DNA of 64,000 nt, taken from the NCBI GenBank assembly GCA_964451925.1, contig CAYVKA010000011.1, forward strand, positions 1 to 64,000. Direction: 5' to 3'. The notes under the pieces were generated by a model. That model worked only from the letters and a program-made list of their open reading frames with translations. It had not been told where the DNA came from and did no database searches. The position numbers and the translations under genes were made by a program. Origin of the DNA: Nevskia sp964451925. GTDB lineage: Bacteria > Pseudomonadota > Gammaproteobacteria > Nevskiales > Nevskiaceae. How positions within the stretch are numbered: the stretch's first letter is position 1; the number at the start of each line of letters is the position of its first letter. Of the stretch, positions 8,461-16,346 are shown piece after piece.

Positions 8461-9245
8461 GCGAGCGCATCCAGAAGGTGCTGGCGGAAGCGGGCGTGGC
8501 TTCGCGCCGCGCCATCGAGACGCTGATCGCCGAAGGGCGCATCAGCGTCAACGGCGAGCCGGCCACGCTGGGGCAGAAGATCGACGCCAAGGACCGCGTC
8601 AAGGTCGACGGCCGGCCGGTGCGGCTGGCGGCGAAAGCGGCGGCGACGCGGGTGCTGCTGTACAAGAAGCGCGTCGGCGAACTGGTGACGCGCGATGATC
8701 CCGAAGGACGCAAGACGGTGTTCCGCAAGCTGCCGGAGCTGGAAAGCGGCCGCTGGATCGCGGTCGGCCGCCTGGACCTGAATACCTCCGGCCTGCTGCT
8801 GCTGACCAACGACGGCGAACTGGCGCGGCGCCTGACCCATCCCAGCTTCGAGCTGGAGCGCGAATACGCGGTGCGCGTGCTGGGCGAGATGAGTGACGAG
8901 ATCCTGCACAACCTGCGCAAGGGCGTGCAGCTCGAGGACGGCAAGGCGCATTTCGACAGCATCGTGCCGGGCGACAACGAGGACGGCGAGGGCGCCAACC
9001 AATGGTGGCTGGTGACGCTGAAAGAGGGGCGCAACCGCGAGGTGCGGCGCCTGTTCGAGTCGCAGGGCTTGCAGGTCAGCCGGCTGATCCGCGTGCGCTA
9101 TGGCCCGATCGAGCTGGGCCGCGGCGTCAAGTCCGGCGGCTACCGCGAACTGACCCCCGACGAGATGAATCGCGTGCTGACCCAGGTCGGCATGGAGCGG
9201 GACCGCAGGAAGGCGGCGCGGCAGACCTCGAAAACCAGGCGCTGA
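8457..9245 (+). CDS. rluB: 23S rRNA pseudouridine synthase RluB (RsuA family)
   Basis: 262 residues from a TTG start that overlaps the scpB stop as TTGA. The upstream open frame only shadows scpB. An N-terminal S4 RNA-binding domain (RIQKVLAEAGVASRRAIETLIAEGRISVNG, read in parts) is followed by the RsuA/RluB catalytic domain. Its GRLDLNTSGLLLLTNDGEL motif carries the nucleophilic Asp, and EGRNREVRRLFES is also typical. RluB modifies U2605 (E. coli numbering) in the peptidyl-transferase region of 23S rRNA; RluE/RluF-like activity cannot be excluded by eye, but scpB-rluB is a standard adjacency. The C-terminus is basic (RDRRKAARQTSKTRR). The gene converges on the EAL gene with 13 bp between stops. 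Confidence 0.93.
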   Translation: MSERIQKVLAEAGVASRRAIETLIAEGRISVNGEPATLGQKIDAKDRVKVDGRPVRLAAKAAATRVLLYKKRVGELVTRDDPEGRKTVFRKLPELESGRWIAVGRLDLNTSGLLLLTNDGELARRLTHPSFELEREYAVRVLGEMSDEILHNLRKGVQLEDGKAHFDSIVPGDNEDGEGANQWWLVTLKEGRNREVRRLFESQGLQVSRLIRVRYGPIELGRGVKSGGYRELTPDEMNRVLTQVGMERDRRKAARQTSKTRR

Positions 9246-9258
9246 GCGCTGCGCGCAT

Positions 9259-10518
9259 TCACTGCGGCGCGTCCCGCTCCTCGCGCTGGGCCACAAATGC
9301 CATCAGGTCGAACGCGCGCCGCTGCATCGCGGCGTCGTTTTCGCGCCGGTTGACCACGCTGCGTTCGCGCATCCAGGCGCTGAAACGCTGTGGCGGCATC
9401 GGCCGGGCCAGGTGATAGCCTTGCAGCAGATCGCAGCCCAGCAGGCTCAGTTCAAGCGCCTGTGATTCGGTCTCGACGCCTTCCGCCACCACGCTCAAGC
9501 CCAGGTCACGGGCCAGGCGCACGTGCGATTCCACGATGCTGTGCGATTCGGGGTCGTCGACCATCGAGGCCACGAACGAGCGGTCGATCTTCAACTCGGT
9601 GAACGGGCCGTTCTGCAGCCGCGAGCAGGACGAGTAGCCGGTGCCGAAATCGTCGAGCGAGATCGGAAAGCCCTTCAGGCGCAGCTGCATCAGCACGTCC
9701 AGAGCGGTGGCCATGTTCACGTGATGGCCGCTTTCGGTCACTTCAAAGGTGACGTCGCCGGGGCAGGCGCCGTGGGCGGTGACCAGCTGCTCCATGCGCT
9801 CCGGCAGGTCGAGGTTGTCGAGCATCTGCATCGGCAGGTTGATCGCGACCGCGATATGGAAGCCGTCCCAGGTCCATTTCTGCCGGGCCACCAGGGCCTG
9901 GATCATGACCTGCTCGGTCAGGGTGCCGATCAGTCCCGACTGTTCGGCAATGGCAATGAAGACTTCCGGGCTGACGCTGTCGCCGCACGGCCGGTTCCAG
10001 CGCGCCAGCACCTCGACGCTGTTCACCGGGCCTTCCGGCGATACCTTGGGCTGCACGGCGATGCCGATCTCGGCGCGGGCCAGTGCGGCGCTCAACTCCT
10101 CGGCATCGATGCGCGGCGCCACCCGGCCGGCGCTGGGCCGCCCGCGGCTCACCAGCTTGAGCAGCAGCTGGTGCAGCGACTGGCTGCTCACCGGCTTGGG
10201 CAGCGCGCCCATGGCCTGCAGGCCATAGGCTTCCGCCAGCTTCAGCGCCGCTCCCAGCAAGCGCGGATCGGCGCCGCTCATCAGGATCAGGGGCGGCGGC
10301 GCTTCCATCTGTCCCAGCGCGCGCAGCAGGCCGACGCCGTCGATGCCGGGCATCAGCAGGTCGGAAATGATCACATCGAAGGGCCTCCTGCCGCGCAGCA
10401 GGTCCAGCGCATCGCGGCCGTCGGCAGTGCATTCGACCGTGCCGAAGCCGGCCCGCTCCAGTTGGCGGGCCAATACCAGGCGGACGAACTCGTCGTCGTC
10501 CACCACCAGCGCCGACAT
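9259..10518 (-). CDS. Response regulator with EAL domain (c-di-GMP phosphodiesterase)
   Basis: 419 residues starting MSALVVDDDEF; the longer frame only shadows the PAS gene. A receiver domain (about 1-125) has the acidic pocket VVDDD, the phosphoacceptor Asp in IISDLLMPG and the Lys in LPKP. An EAL domain follows (about 150-400): EVLARW in place of the usual EALLRW, FEVTESG, LDDFGTGYSS, LKIDRSFV and VVAEGVET. The catalytic Glu, Asp pair and loop-6 region look intact, so hydrolysis of c-di-GMP is likely, as in the REC-EAL protein RocR. It follows the PAS-PAS gene by 16 bp on the same strand. No GGDEF domain is present. The cognate kinase is not encoded nearby. Confidence 0.9.
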   Translation of the reverse strand: MSALVVDDDEFVRLVLARQLERAGFGTVECTADGRDALDLLRGRRPFDVIISDLLMPGIDGVGLLRALGQMEAPPPLILMSGADPRLLGAALKLAEAYGLQAMGALPKPVSSQSLHQLLLKLVSRGRPSAGRVAPRIDAEELSAALARAEIGIAVQPKVSPEGPVNSVEVLARWNRPCGDSVSPEVFIAIAEQSGLIGTLTEQVMIQALVARQKWTWDGFHIAVAINLPMQMLDNLDLPERMEQLVTAHGACPGDVTFEVTESGHHVNMATALDVLMQLRLKGFPISLDDFGTGYSSCSRLQNGPFTELKIDRSFVASMVDDPESHSIVESHVRLARDLGLSVVAEGVETESQALELSLLGCDLLQGYHLARPMPPQRFSAWMRERSVVNRRENDAAMQRRAFDLMAFVAQREERDAPQ

Positions 10519-10534
10519 GCTCACTGCGAAATCC

Positions 10535-11344
10535 TCATGGCTGCCCCGAGGCGGGCCTGCTGCCCATCGCGATGGAGTGCTGCAGCAGCAGGAGTTCGTG
10601 CTCCGCTTCCAGCCGCTTGCGCTCCGAAATGTCCAGCACGAACACCAGCGTGAAGCGGGCGTCGCCCGATTCGAACGGAACCAGGCCGATATCCACCGCG
10701 ATCCTGCGGCCATCGCTCGCCACCGCGATCAGGTCGCGGGCGGCGCCCATGCTGCGCGCCTGCGGCGCCTGTTTGTATCCGTCGCGCAGGCGCGCATGTG
10801 CGGCGCGCTGCGCCTGCGGCACCAGCAGGTCGACGGGCTGGTTGAGCAGGGCGCCGGAGGGGTAGCCAAACAATCGATCGGCGGCAGTGTTCACCTGCAC
10901 GATGGTGCCTTGGCCGCTGACCAGCAGCATGGCGAACGGCGCCGCCTCGACGATGGCGCGGAAGCGCCGCAGCAGGCCGTCCCGCAGTTCGCCGTGGTGC
11001 TTGAGCGCGGTGATGTCGCGCGCGACGGCGTAGATCAGCCCATCGCCGGAAGGCGCGGGCGCGTTCCACTGGATCCACTTCCAGCCGCCGTTCTTGCAGC
11101 GGTGGCGGCTCTCGAAGTTGACCGCGTTGTGACCGGCGCCGAGACGGGCCAGCAGATCGGCCGTGGGCTGGCGGTCCTCGGGATGAACCAGTTCCAGCAA
11201 GGGAAAGCTCAGCAGCTCCTCTTCGGAATAACCCAGCATCTGCGCCATGGAAGGATTGACCGCTTGCAGCCGGCCGTCAGCGCCGGCGATACACAGGCCG
11301 TCAATCGACAGGCGGAAGAAGGCGGCGTAGTCGTGGCTGCTCAT
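10535..11344 (-). CDS. Stand-alone tandem PAS-domain protein
   Basis: 269 residues beginning MSSHDYAAFFRLSIDG. PAS domain 1 spans about residues 5-125 (GLCIAGADGRLQAVNPSMAQMLGYSEEELL; the PAC end is WKWIQW...AVARDITALK). PAS domain 2 spans about 135-255 (FRAIVEAAPFAMLLVSGQGTIVQVN; ending VLDISERKRLEAEHELL). It stops after a short helix, with no kinase, GGDEF, EAL or DNA-binding output, so it must signal through a partner. The adjacent REC-EAL protein (16 bp downstream) is the obvious candidate. The start is chosen over an upstream codon at 11419 because that codon would precede the likely transcription start. An FNR-type box lies upstream, pointing to oxygen- or redox-dependent expression. 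Confidence 0.85.
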   Translation of the reverse strand: MSSHDYAAFFRLSIDGLCIAGADGRLQAVNPSMAQMLGYSEEELLSFPLLELVHPEDRQPTADLLARLGAGHNAVNFESRHRCKNGGWKWIQWNAPAPSGDGLIYAVARDITALKHHGELRDGLLRRFRAIVEAAPFAMLLVSGQGTIVQVNTAADRLFGYPSGALLNQPVDLLVPQAQRAAHARLRDGYKQAPQARSMGAARDLIAVASDGRRIAVDIGLVPFESGDARFTLVFVLDISERKRLEAEHELLLLQHSIAMGSRPASGQP

Positions 11345-11405
11345 GATGGAGTTGTCTCGCCGGCCAAGATGCCCTCCCCGGGGATGTGGTGGATTGATGA
11401 AAGCG

Positions 11406-11447
11406 AGCCTAATGTCCACTGCCGGAGACGGTATTGATGTACATCAA
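11406..11447 (-). promoter_or_regulatory. FNR/ANR-type box plus -10 element upstream of PAS/EAL operon
   Basis: TTGATGTACATCAA at 11434-11447 is a perfect 14-bp palindrome and an exact match to the FNR/ANR consensus TTGAT-N4-ATCAA. On the minus strand, a -10-like TAGGCT occupies 11411-11406, which puts the box centre at about -41.5, the classic class II activator position. Transcription would start near 11399, giving a leader of about 55 bases before the PAS gene. The rest of 11345-11624 holds no convincing gene. Confidence 0.6.
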
Positions 11448-11624
11448 GCAGCGCCATGACGGCGGATGGACGGCCCGCCCGATACTCCCCGGCGGTCAGC
11501 GGACGGCCATGCCAGGCCGGGCCGCACCCCATGCGGGGGCCGAGATTCTCCGCAATGCCGCGATGGCAACGGCCGCGGCGGCATGGTCTGCGATGCCCAT
11601 CGCCGTGGTCGCCGGCGCCGCGCG

Positions 11625-12395
11625 TCAGTGCGGCGGCGTGGCGCTGAAGCGCTGGCCGCTGTGCCCGCGGCTGTCCGGTCCGAGCAGGTAGAGCACGCCC
11701 GGCAGGGCGCTTTCCGGCGCCGGAACGTTCTGCGCGTCCTCGCCGGGGTAGCCCTTGAGGCGCAGGAAGGTGCGCAGCGGGCCTGGATCAAACGCGTTGA
11801 GGCGCAGCTGCGCGGCCCGTTCCAGCTCCAGGGCCCAGCTTCTGACCATGCCTTCCAGCGCGTATTTGGCCACGCCGAAGGCGCCGCGGTAGGCCTTGTT
11901 GTCGCGGCCGGAGGCGTCGGTCAGGAATACCACGCTGGCGTCCGCGCTTTGCTCCAGCAGCGGCAGGCTCAGGCGGGTCAGCGTATAGGCGGCGGTCAGG
12001 TTGACCTGCAGGCTCTCCATCCAGTCGCGCGGCACGACGTCGGAAAGCGGGCTGAACACGGTGAAATGCGCGGCGGCATGCAGCAGGCCGTCGAGCCGTC
12101 CGTATTCGCGCTCGATGGTGGCCACCAGTTCGGCCATCTCGTTCCAGGTGGCGCCGGCCAGGTTCATCGGGTAGATCGCCGGTCCGGGGCCGCCGGCCGC
12201 GGCAACCGCATCGTAGACTTTTTCCAGCTTCTTGACGTTGCGGCCCAGCAGCACCACCGTGGCGCCGAGCCGGGCACAGGCCAGCGCCGCGGCGGAGCCG
12301 ACGCCGCCACCGGCTCCGGTGATGAGAATGACGCGCTCGCGCAACAGGCCCTCCGCCGGCGCGTAGCCGGCCGGGATCAGGGCCTCAGGCAGCAC
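11625..12395 (-). CDS. yciK: YciK-family short-chain dehydrogenase with Phe at the catalytic Tyr position
   Basis: 256 residues with the NAD(P)-binding Rossmann motif TGAGGGVG near residue 26, the GLLHAAAH (NNAG-equivalent) region and VNLTAAYTLTRLSLPLLEQ. The YxxxK motif reads FGVAK: residue 173 is Phe (TTC, 11879-11877) where classical SDRs use the catalytic Tyr, so ordinary oxidoreductase chemistry may be lost. The substrate is unknown. Placement next to mupP and ubiG matches the Pseudomonas order ubiG-mupP-yciK. It overlaps mupP by 11 bp and is the last gene of that minus-strand group. Confidence 0.85.
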   Translation of the reverse strand: MLPEALIPAGYAPAEGLLRERVILITGAGGGVGSAAALACARLGATVVLLGRNVKKLEKVYDAVAAAGGPGPAIYPMNLAGATWNEMAELVATIEREYGRLDGLLHAAAHFTVFSPLSDVVPRDWMESLQVNLTAAYTLTRLSLPLLEQSADASVVFLTDASGRDNKAYRGAFGVAKYALEGMVRSWALELERAAQLRLNAFDPGPLRTFLRLKGYPGEDAQNVPAPESALPGVLYLLGPDSRGHSGQRFSATPPH

Positions 12396-13059
12396 GGCGC
12401 AATTCGAGCAGCTGCGCCAGTTCGGGCGGGGTGTCGAGGATCACGTCGGCGGACCAGCTGCGCGGGTCCGGCTTGTCGCCCATATAGCCCCAGCCGGCCG
12501 CGGCGGTGCGCATGTGCGCGGCACGGCCGGAGAGGATGTCGCGCTCGTCATCGCCGACGTAGAGGCATTCGCGCGGGTTGAAGCCGACCAGCTTGCTGGC
12601 CAGCAGCAGCGGCTCCGGTGCGGGCTTGGGCTTGGGCGTGCTGTCGCCGCTGACCAGGCAGGCGCTGCGCGGCGTCAGCCCGAGGTCGTCCATCAGCGGC
12701 TGGCTCAGCGCCGAGACCTTGTTGGTGACCACGCCCCAGCGCACACCGGCGCGCTCCAGCGCGCACAGCATCTCCTCGATGCCCGGAAACAGGCACGAGT
12801 TGCGGCTCAGGTTGGCGCGGTAGTGCACCAGGAAGCGTTCCTTGCGCTGCGCATAGTCCGGGTGGTCCATGCTCATGCCCAGCGCCACCTTGAGCAGGCC
12901 ACGCGCGCCGCCCGAGGCGGAGGGACGATAGGTGGAAAGCGGCAGCGGCGGCAGGCCTTGTTCTTCGCGGACCAGATTGGCGGCCAGGCCGAGATCGGGT
13001 GCGGTATCGACCAGCGTGCCGTCCAGATCGAACAGCACGCATCGGGTAGTCATCTTCAA
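12385..13059 (-). CDS. mupP: HAD phosphatase, MupP-type (MurNAc 6-phosphate phosphatase) or Gph-like
   Basis: 224 residues. HAD motif I is LFDLDGTLVDTAPD, the small alpha-helical cap follows, motif II is VVTNK, motif III is SGDSTPKPKPAPEPL and motif IV is VGDDERDI, so the enzyme looks active. By sequence alone it would be called phosphoglycolate phosphatase. The position between ubiG and yciK matches P. aeruginosa PA3172, shown to be MupP, which dephosphorylates N-acetylmuramate 6-phosphate in cell-wall sugar recycling feeding UDP-MurNAc. MupP is therefore favoured, by synteny. The start used here is MKMTTR; MTTR two codons later is equally possible. The stop end overlaps yciK. Confidence 0.82.
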   Translation of the reverse strand: MKMTTRCVLFDLDGTLVDTAPDLGLAANLVREEQGLPPLPLSTYRPSASGGARGLLKVALGMSMDHPDYAQRKERFLVHYRANLSRNSCLFPGIEEMLCALERAGVRWGVVTNKVSALSQPLMDDLGLTPRSACLVSGDSTPKPKPAPEPLLLASKLVGFNPRECLYVGDDERDILSGRAAHMRTAAAGWGYMGDKPDPRSWSADVILDTPPELAQLLELRRAA

Positions 13060-13123
13060 ATCATTTCACCGTTGCTTCGCGGCTTCTTGCCTGTGCCGCC
13101 ATTATCGGTACAGGCCATGAACC

Positions 13124-13834
13124 TTAACTGAATGGTTTGTCACAGCGCATTAAATAATTCACATCCACGTCACGCGGCGCCAGGGATGCGGAGCGCAATA
13201 CGGGATTATAACGTAAGCCTATGACTTCCCTGGGCGTAAGGCCGGCGGAGCGCGCCCAGCGGTCGAGCTCGGACGGGCGGATGAATTTGGCGTAGTCATG
13301 GGTGCCGCGCGGCACCAGGCCGAGGGTGTATTCGGCCGCCACGATCATCAGGGCGTAGGCTTTCGGGTTGCGGTTGATGGTGGAGAACACCAGGGTGCCG
13401 CCGGGCTTGGCTAGGCGGGCGCAGGCGGCGACCACTGAGGCGGGTTCGGGCACGTGCTCCAGCATCTCCAGGCAGCACACCAGATCGAAGCTCCCGGGGC
13501 GCTCGGCCGCCAGATCCTCGGCGCTGATCAGGCGGTATTCGGCCTTCACGCCCTGGTCCTGGGCATGCTGCTGCGCCACCTTGATCGAGGCAGCGGCGAG
13601 GTCGATGCCCAGGGTGTGGGCGCCGGCGCCGGCCAGGGCCTCGGTCAACAGGCCGCCGCCGCAGCCGACATCCACGGCCGTCTTGCCCTTGAGGCCACCC
13701 GCCGCCTGCTCGATATAGCGCGTGCGCACCGGGTTGATCACGTGCAGCGCACCCATTTCGCCGCGCGGGTCCCACCAGCGCGCGGCCAGGCTCTCGAAGT
13801 GGGCGATTTCGTCGCGGTCGACGTTGGCGTTCAT
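13124..13834 (-). CDS. ubiG: Ubiquinone biosynthesis O-methyltransferase UbiG
   Basis: 236 residues. The start region DEIAHFESLAARWWDPRGEMGALHVINPVR is diagnostic of UbiG. The SAM-binding motif I is AVDVGCGGGLLTEALA, followed by the acidic loop LGIDLA and motif ISAEDLA...FDLVCCLEMLEHVPEP. The later conserved TINRNPKAY and GTHDYAKFIRPSEL segments, specific to UbiG, are present. It performs both O-methylations in ubiquinone synthesis. It starts the minus-strand group ubiG-mupP-yciK (64 bp to mupP). Length is normal. Confidence 0.96.
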   Translation of the reverse strand: MNANVDRDEIAHFESLAARWWDPRGEMGALHVINPVRTRYIEQAAGGLKGKTAVDVGCGGGLLTEALAGAGAHTLGIDLAAASIKVAQQHAQDQGVKAEYRLISAEDLAAERPGSFDLVCCLEMLEHVPEPASVVAACARLAKPGGTLVFSTINRNPKAYALMIVAAEYTLGLVPRGTHDYAKFIRPSELDRWARSAGLTPREVIGLRYNPVLRSASLAPRDVDVNYLMRCDKPFS

Positions 13835-13903
13835 GTGCTGGTTGAGGAGTATATCGGAAGTCGCTGTTTTTGCAGTGGGATAGAGCGCGGAATCCGGCTG
13901 CCG

Positions 13904-15247
13904 TCAGTGCCTGCCCCCGGCCTGCCGCTGGTCGCCCGCGGCAATGCGCTGGGCCCATTCCGCCGCCTTGGCCAGTGTCTGGGGCTCGTCCAGCGTCAGC
14001 AGCTTGCCGTCGCGCATCAGCGCGCGGCCGGCGACGTAGACGTCGCTGACCTGGTCGCGGCTGGCGGCGTAAACCAGTTGTGACAGCACGTGGTAGACCG
14101 GCTGCGTGGCCGGCCGGCCCAGATCGACGGCGATGAAATCGGCGGCCTTGCCCGGCTGCAGCGAGCCGATCTGCTCGTCCAGGCCCAGGGCGCGGGCGCC
14201 GGCCAGCGTCGCCATGTGCAGGGCGGTGTGGGCGGGCACTGCGCTGGCGTCGCCGGACAGGCCCTTGGCCAGCAGGGCCGCGCTGCGCATCTCGCCGAAC
14301 AGGTCCAGGTCGTTGTTGCTGGCGGCGCCATCGGTGCCGATGGCGACGTTGACACCGGCGGCCAGCAGCCGCGCCACCGGGCAGAAGCCGCTGCCGAGCT
14401 TGAGGTTGGATTCGGGGCAGTGCGCCACGCTGACGCCAAGACGGCCGGCCTCGGCGATCTCATCATCGGTGAGCTGCGTCATGTGCACGGCGATGAAATC
14501 CTGGCCCAGCAGGTCCAGTTCGCGCAGGCGCTGCCAGGGGCGCTTGCCTCCACTTTGCAGGCCGCCTTCGATCTCGGCCGCGGTCTCGTGCACGTGCATG
14601 TGGATGCCGATGCCCAGCTCGGTGGCCAGTTCGCGCACCCGCCGCAGCGGCGCGTCGGACACGGTGTAAGGCGCGTGCGGCGCGAACACCGCGCGCACCA
14701 GCGACGTGCCGCGCAGGCGGTCGTGCACTTCCAGGCCGCGATGGATGTATTCCTCCCAGCTCTGCGCCCAGGCGGTGGGGAAGTCGAACACCACCAGGCC
14801 GACGTTGGCGCGCAGCCCGACTTCGGCGGCGACCGCGGCGGTGGCGTCGGGGAAGAAGTACATGTCGTTGAAGCAGGTGGTGCCGCCGCGGATCATCTCG
14901 GCGGCGGCCAGGCGCACGCCGTCGGCGCAGAAGGCGTAGCTGACGTTGGCGCCCTCGGCCGGCCAGATATGGTTCTGCAGCCAGTCCATCAGCGGCAGGT
15001 CATCGGCCAGGCCGCGCAGCAGGTTCATCGCCGCGTGGGTATGGACATTGACCAGCCCGGGCAGTAGCGCATGGCGCGGCAGCTCCAGCACTTCGCGCGG
15101 CTGGAACGCCTGCTGCGCGAAGGCCGCCGGCAACACGTCGATGATGCGGCCGCCGTCCACCGCCAGCGCATGGTCTTCCAGCACCGCGCCGGCCGGCTCG
15201 ACAGGCACCAGCCAGCGTGGCAGCACAAGCAGATCGATGGTCTGCAT
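13904..15247 (-). CDS. mtaD: TRZ/ATZ-family amidohydrolase, methylthioadenosine deaminase type
   Basis: 447 residues of the amidohydrolase superfamily. Metal and active-site motifs are all visible: NVHTHAAMNLLRG, GGTTCFNDMYFFP, FAPHAPYTVSD, HMHVHETAAE, VAHCPESNLKLGSG and GTDGAASNNDLDLFGEM. The C-terminal beta-sandwich strand reads GSLQPGKAADFIAVD. P. aeruginosa PA3170, in the same neighbourhood, deaminates 5'-methylthioadenosine; this gene lies divergent to mtnA, which fits methylthioadenosine/methylthioribose salvage. Closely related enzymes use S-adenosylhomocysteine or 5'-deoxyadenosine, so substrate range is inferred. It is separated from ubiG by 69 bp. Confidence 0.87.
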   Translation of the reverse strand: MQTIDLLVLPRWLVPVEPAGAVLEDHALAVDGGRIIDVLPAAFAQQAFQPREVLELPRHALLPGLVNVHTHAAMNLLRGLADDLPLMDWLQNHIWPAEGANVSYAFCADGVRLAAAEMIRGGTTCFNDMYFFPDATAAVAAEVGLRANVGLVVFDFPTAWAQSWEEYIHRGLEVHDRLRGTSLVRAVFAPHAPYTVSDAPLRRVRELATELGIGIHMHVHETAAEIEGGLQSGGKRPWQRLRELDLLGQDFIAVHMTQLTDDEIAEAGRLGVSVAHCPESNLKLGSGFCPVARLLAAGVNVAIGTDGAASNNDLDLFGEMRSAALLAKGLSGDASAVPAHTALHMATLAGARALGLDEQIGSLQPGKAADFIAVDLGRPATQPVYHVLSQLVYAASRDQVSDVYVAGRALMRDGKLLTLDEPQTLAKAAEWAQRIAAGDQRQAGGRH

Positions 15248-15266
15248 TCACAAACCTTGTGGTCGG

Positions 15267-15297
15267 GACAGGTAGAATGCGCGTCATTAGACCTGTC
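15267..15297. promoter_or_regulatory. 31-bp interrupted palindrome between mtaD and mtnA
   Basis: Arms GACAGGT (15267-15273) and ACCTGTC (15291-15297) are exact inverted repeats. Inner arms AATG (15276-15279) and CATT (15285-15288) extend the symmetry around a five-base centre. It fills most of the 60-bp divergent region and ends ten bases before the mtnA GTG. A -10-like TAGAAT (15273-15278) lies inside it. It could be an operator shared by both genes or an mRNA hairpin masking the mtnA start. Confidence 0.45.
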
Positions 15298-15307
15298 GGA
15301 ATCCCCC

Positions 15308-16324
15308 GTGACAAGCGCTTCCAGTTCCAACGCCGTGCAGCCCATCGCCTGGCTCGGCGACCGCCTCCGCCTGCTCGACCAGCGCCTGCTGCCGCTGGAG
15401 GAAACCTATCTGGACTGCCGCGACGCGGCCGAGGTGGCCGAGGCCATTCACGGCATGGCGGTTCGCGGCGCGCCGGCGATCGGCATCGCCGCCGCCTACG
15501 GCCTGGTGCTGGGAGTGCGCCAGGATGCGCGCGGCTTCGAGGCGGCCGAGCGGGTGCTGGCTGCGTCGCGCCCCACGGCGGTCAATCTGCGCTGGGCGCT
15601 GGCACGTCTGCGCGGCCTGTGGCAGCGCGGCGCCGACGCCGACACGCTGGAGCTGGAAGCCCGGCGCATCCACGAGGAGGATCTGGCGCAGAACCTGCGC
15701 ATGGGTGAGCTCGGCGCCGCGCTGCTGCCCGGCGATGCGCGCCTGATCACCCACTGCAACACCGGGGCGCTGGCCACCGGCGGCCACGGCACGGCGCTCG
15801 GTGTGATCCGCACCGCCTACGCCCAGGGCAAGGTGGCGCAGGTCTACAACACCGAGACGCGCCCCTGGCTGCAGGGTGCGCGCCTGACCGCCTGGGAGCT
15901 GATGCGCGAGGGTATTCCGTCGCGGCTGATCGCCGACGGCGCGGCGGCGCACCTGATGCGCATCGAGCGCATCGACTGGGTCATCGTCGGCGCCGACCGT
16001 ATTGCCGCCAACGGCGACACCGCCAACAAGATCGGCACCTACATGCTGGCCGTGGCGGCCCGCCGCCACGGTGCGAAGTTCATGGTGGTGGCGCCATCGG
16101 GCACCTTCGACCTGGACTGCCCCAACGGCGAAGCCATCCCGATTGAGGAGCGCAGCGCCAGCGAATTGACCGAGTTCCGCGGCCAGCAGGTGGCGCCTGC
16201 CGGCATGCGCGCGTTCAATCCGGTGTTCGACGTCACGCCGGCGGAATTGATCGATGCCATCGTGTGCGAGCGCGGCGTGATCGAGAATCCGACGGTCGGG
16301 CGGGTGACGGCGCTGCTGCGCTAG
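15308..16324 (+). CDS. mtnA: S-methyl-5-thioribose-1-phosphate isomerase MtnA
   Basis: 338 residues from a GTG start; the open frame upstream runs through mtaD antisense and is ignored. The eIF2B-like/MtnA signature includes AVRGAPAIGIAAAYG, NLRWAL, ITHCNTGALATGGHGTALG (catalytic Cys) and VGADRIAANGDTANKIGTY (catalytic Asp). The end DVTPAELIDAIVCERGVI is typical. It isomerises methylthioribose-1-phosphate to methylthioribulose-1-phosphate in methionine salvage. A GTG eight codons later would give a start at VQPIAW and is a possible alternative; the Shine-Dalgarno before either is weak. Divergent mtaD supplies an upstream step. Confidence 0.95.
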   Translation: MTSASSSNAVQPIAWLGDRLRLLDQRLLPLEETYLDCRDAAEVAEAIHGMAVRGAPAIGIAAAYGLVLGVRQDARGFEAAERVLAASRPTAVNLRWALARLRGLWQRGADADTLELEARRIHEEDLAQNLRMGELGAALLPGDARLITHCNTGALATGGHGTALGVIRTAYAQGKVAQVYNTETRPWLQGARLTAWELMREGIPSRLIADGAAAHLMRIERIDWVIVGADRIAANGDTANKIGTYMLAVAARRHGAKFMVVAPSGTFDLDCPNGEAIPIEERSASELTEFRGQQVAPAGMRAFNPVFDVTPAELIDAIVCERGVIENPTVGRVTALLR

Positions 16325-16346
16325 CGGCCAGGGAACCGCAACGGCC

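Noticed and set aside
10518..10600. Frameshift that would have split one PAS-PAS-REC-EAL protein
   Set aside because: The frames differ, but the PAS gene has its own stop after a normal linker helix and the EAL gene has a natural REC start; a 16-bp gap separates them.
11434..11691. 85-codon frame starting at the FNR-type box
   Set aside because: It overlaps yciK antisense, has no ribosome-binding site, and its first codons are the palindrome itself.
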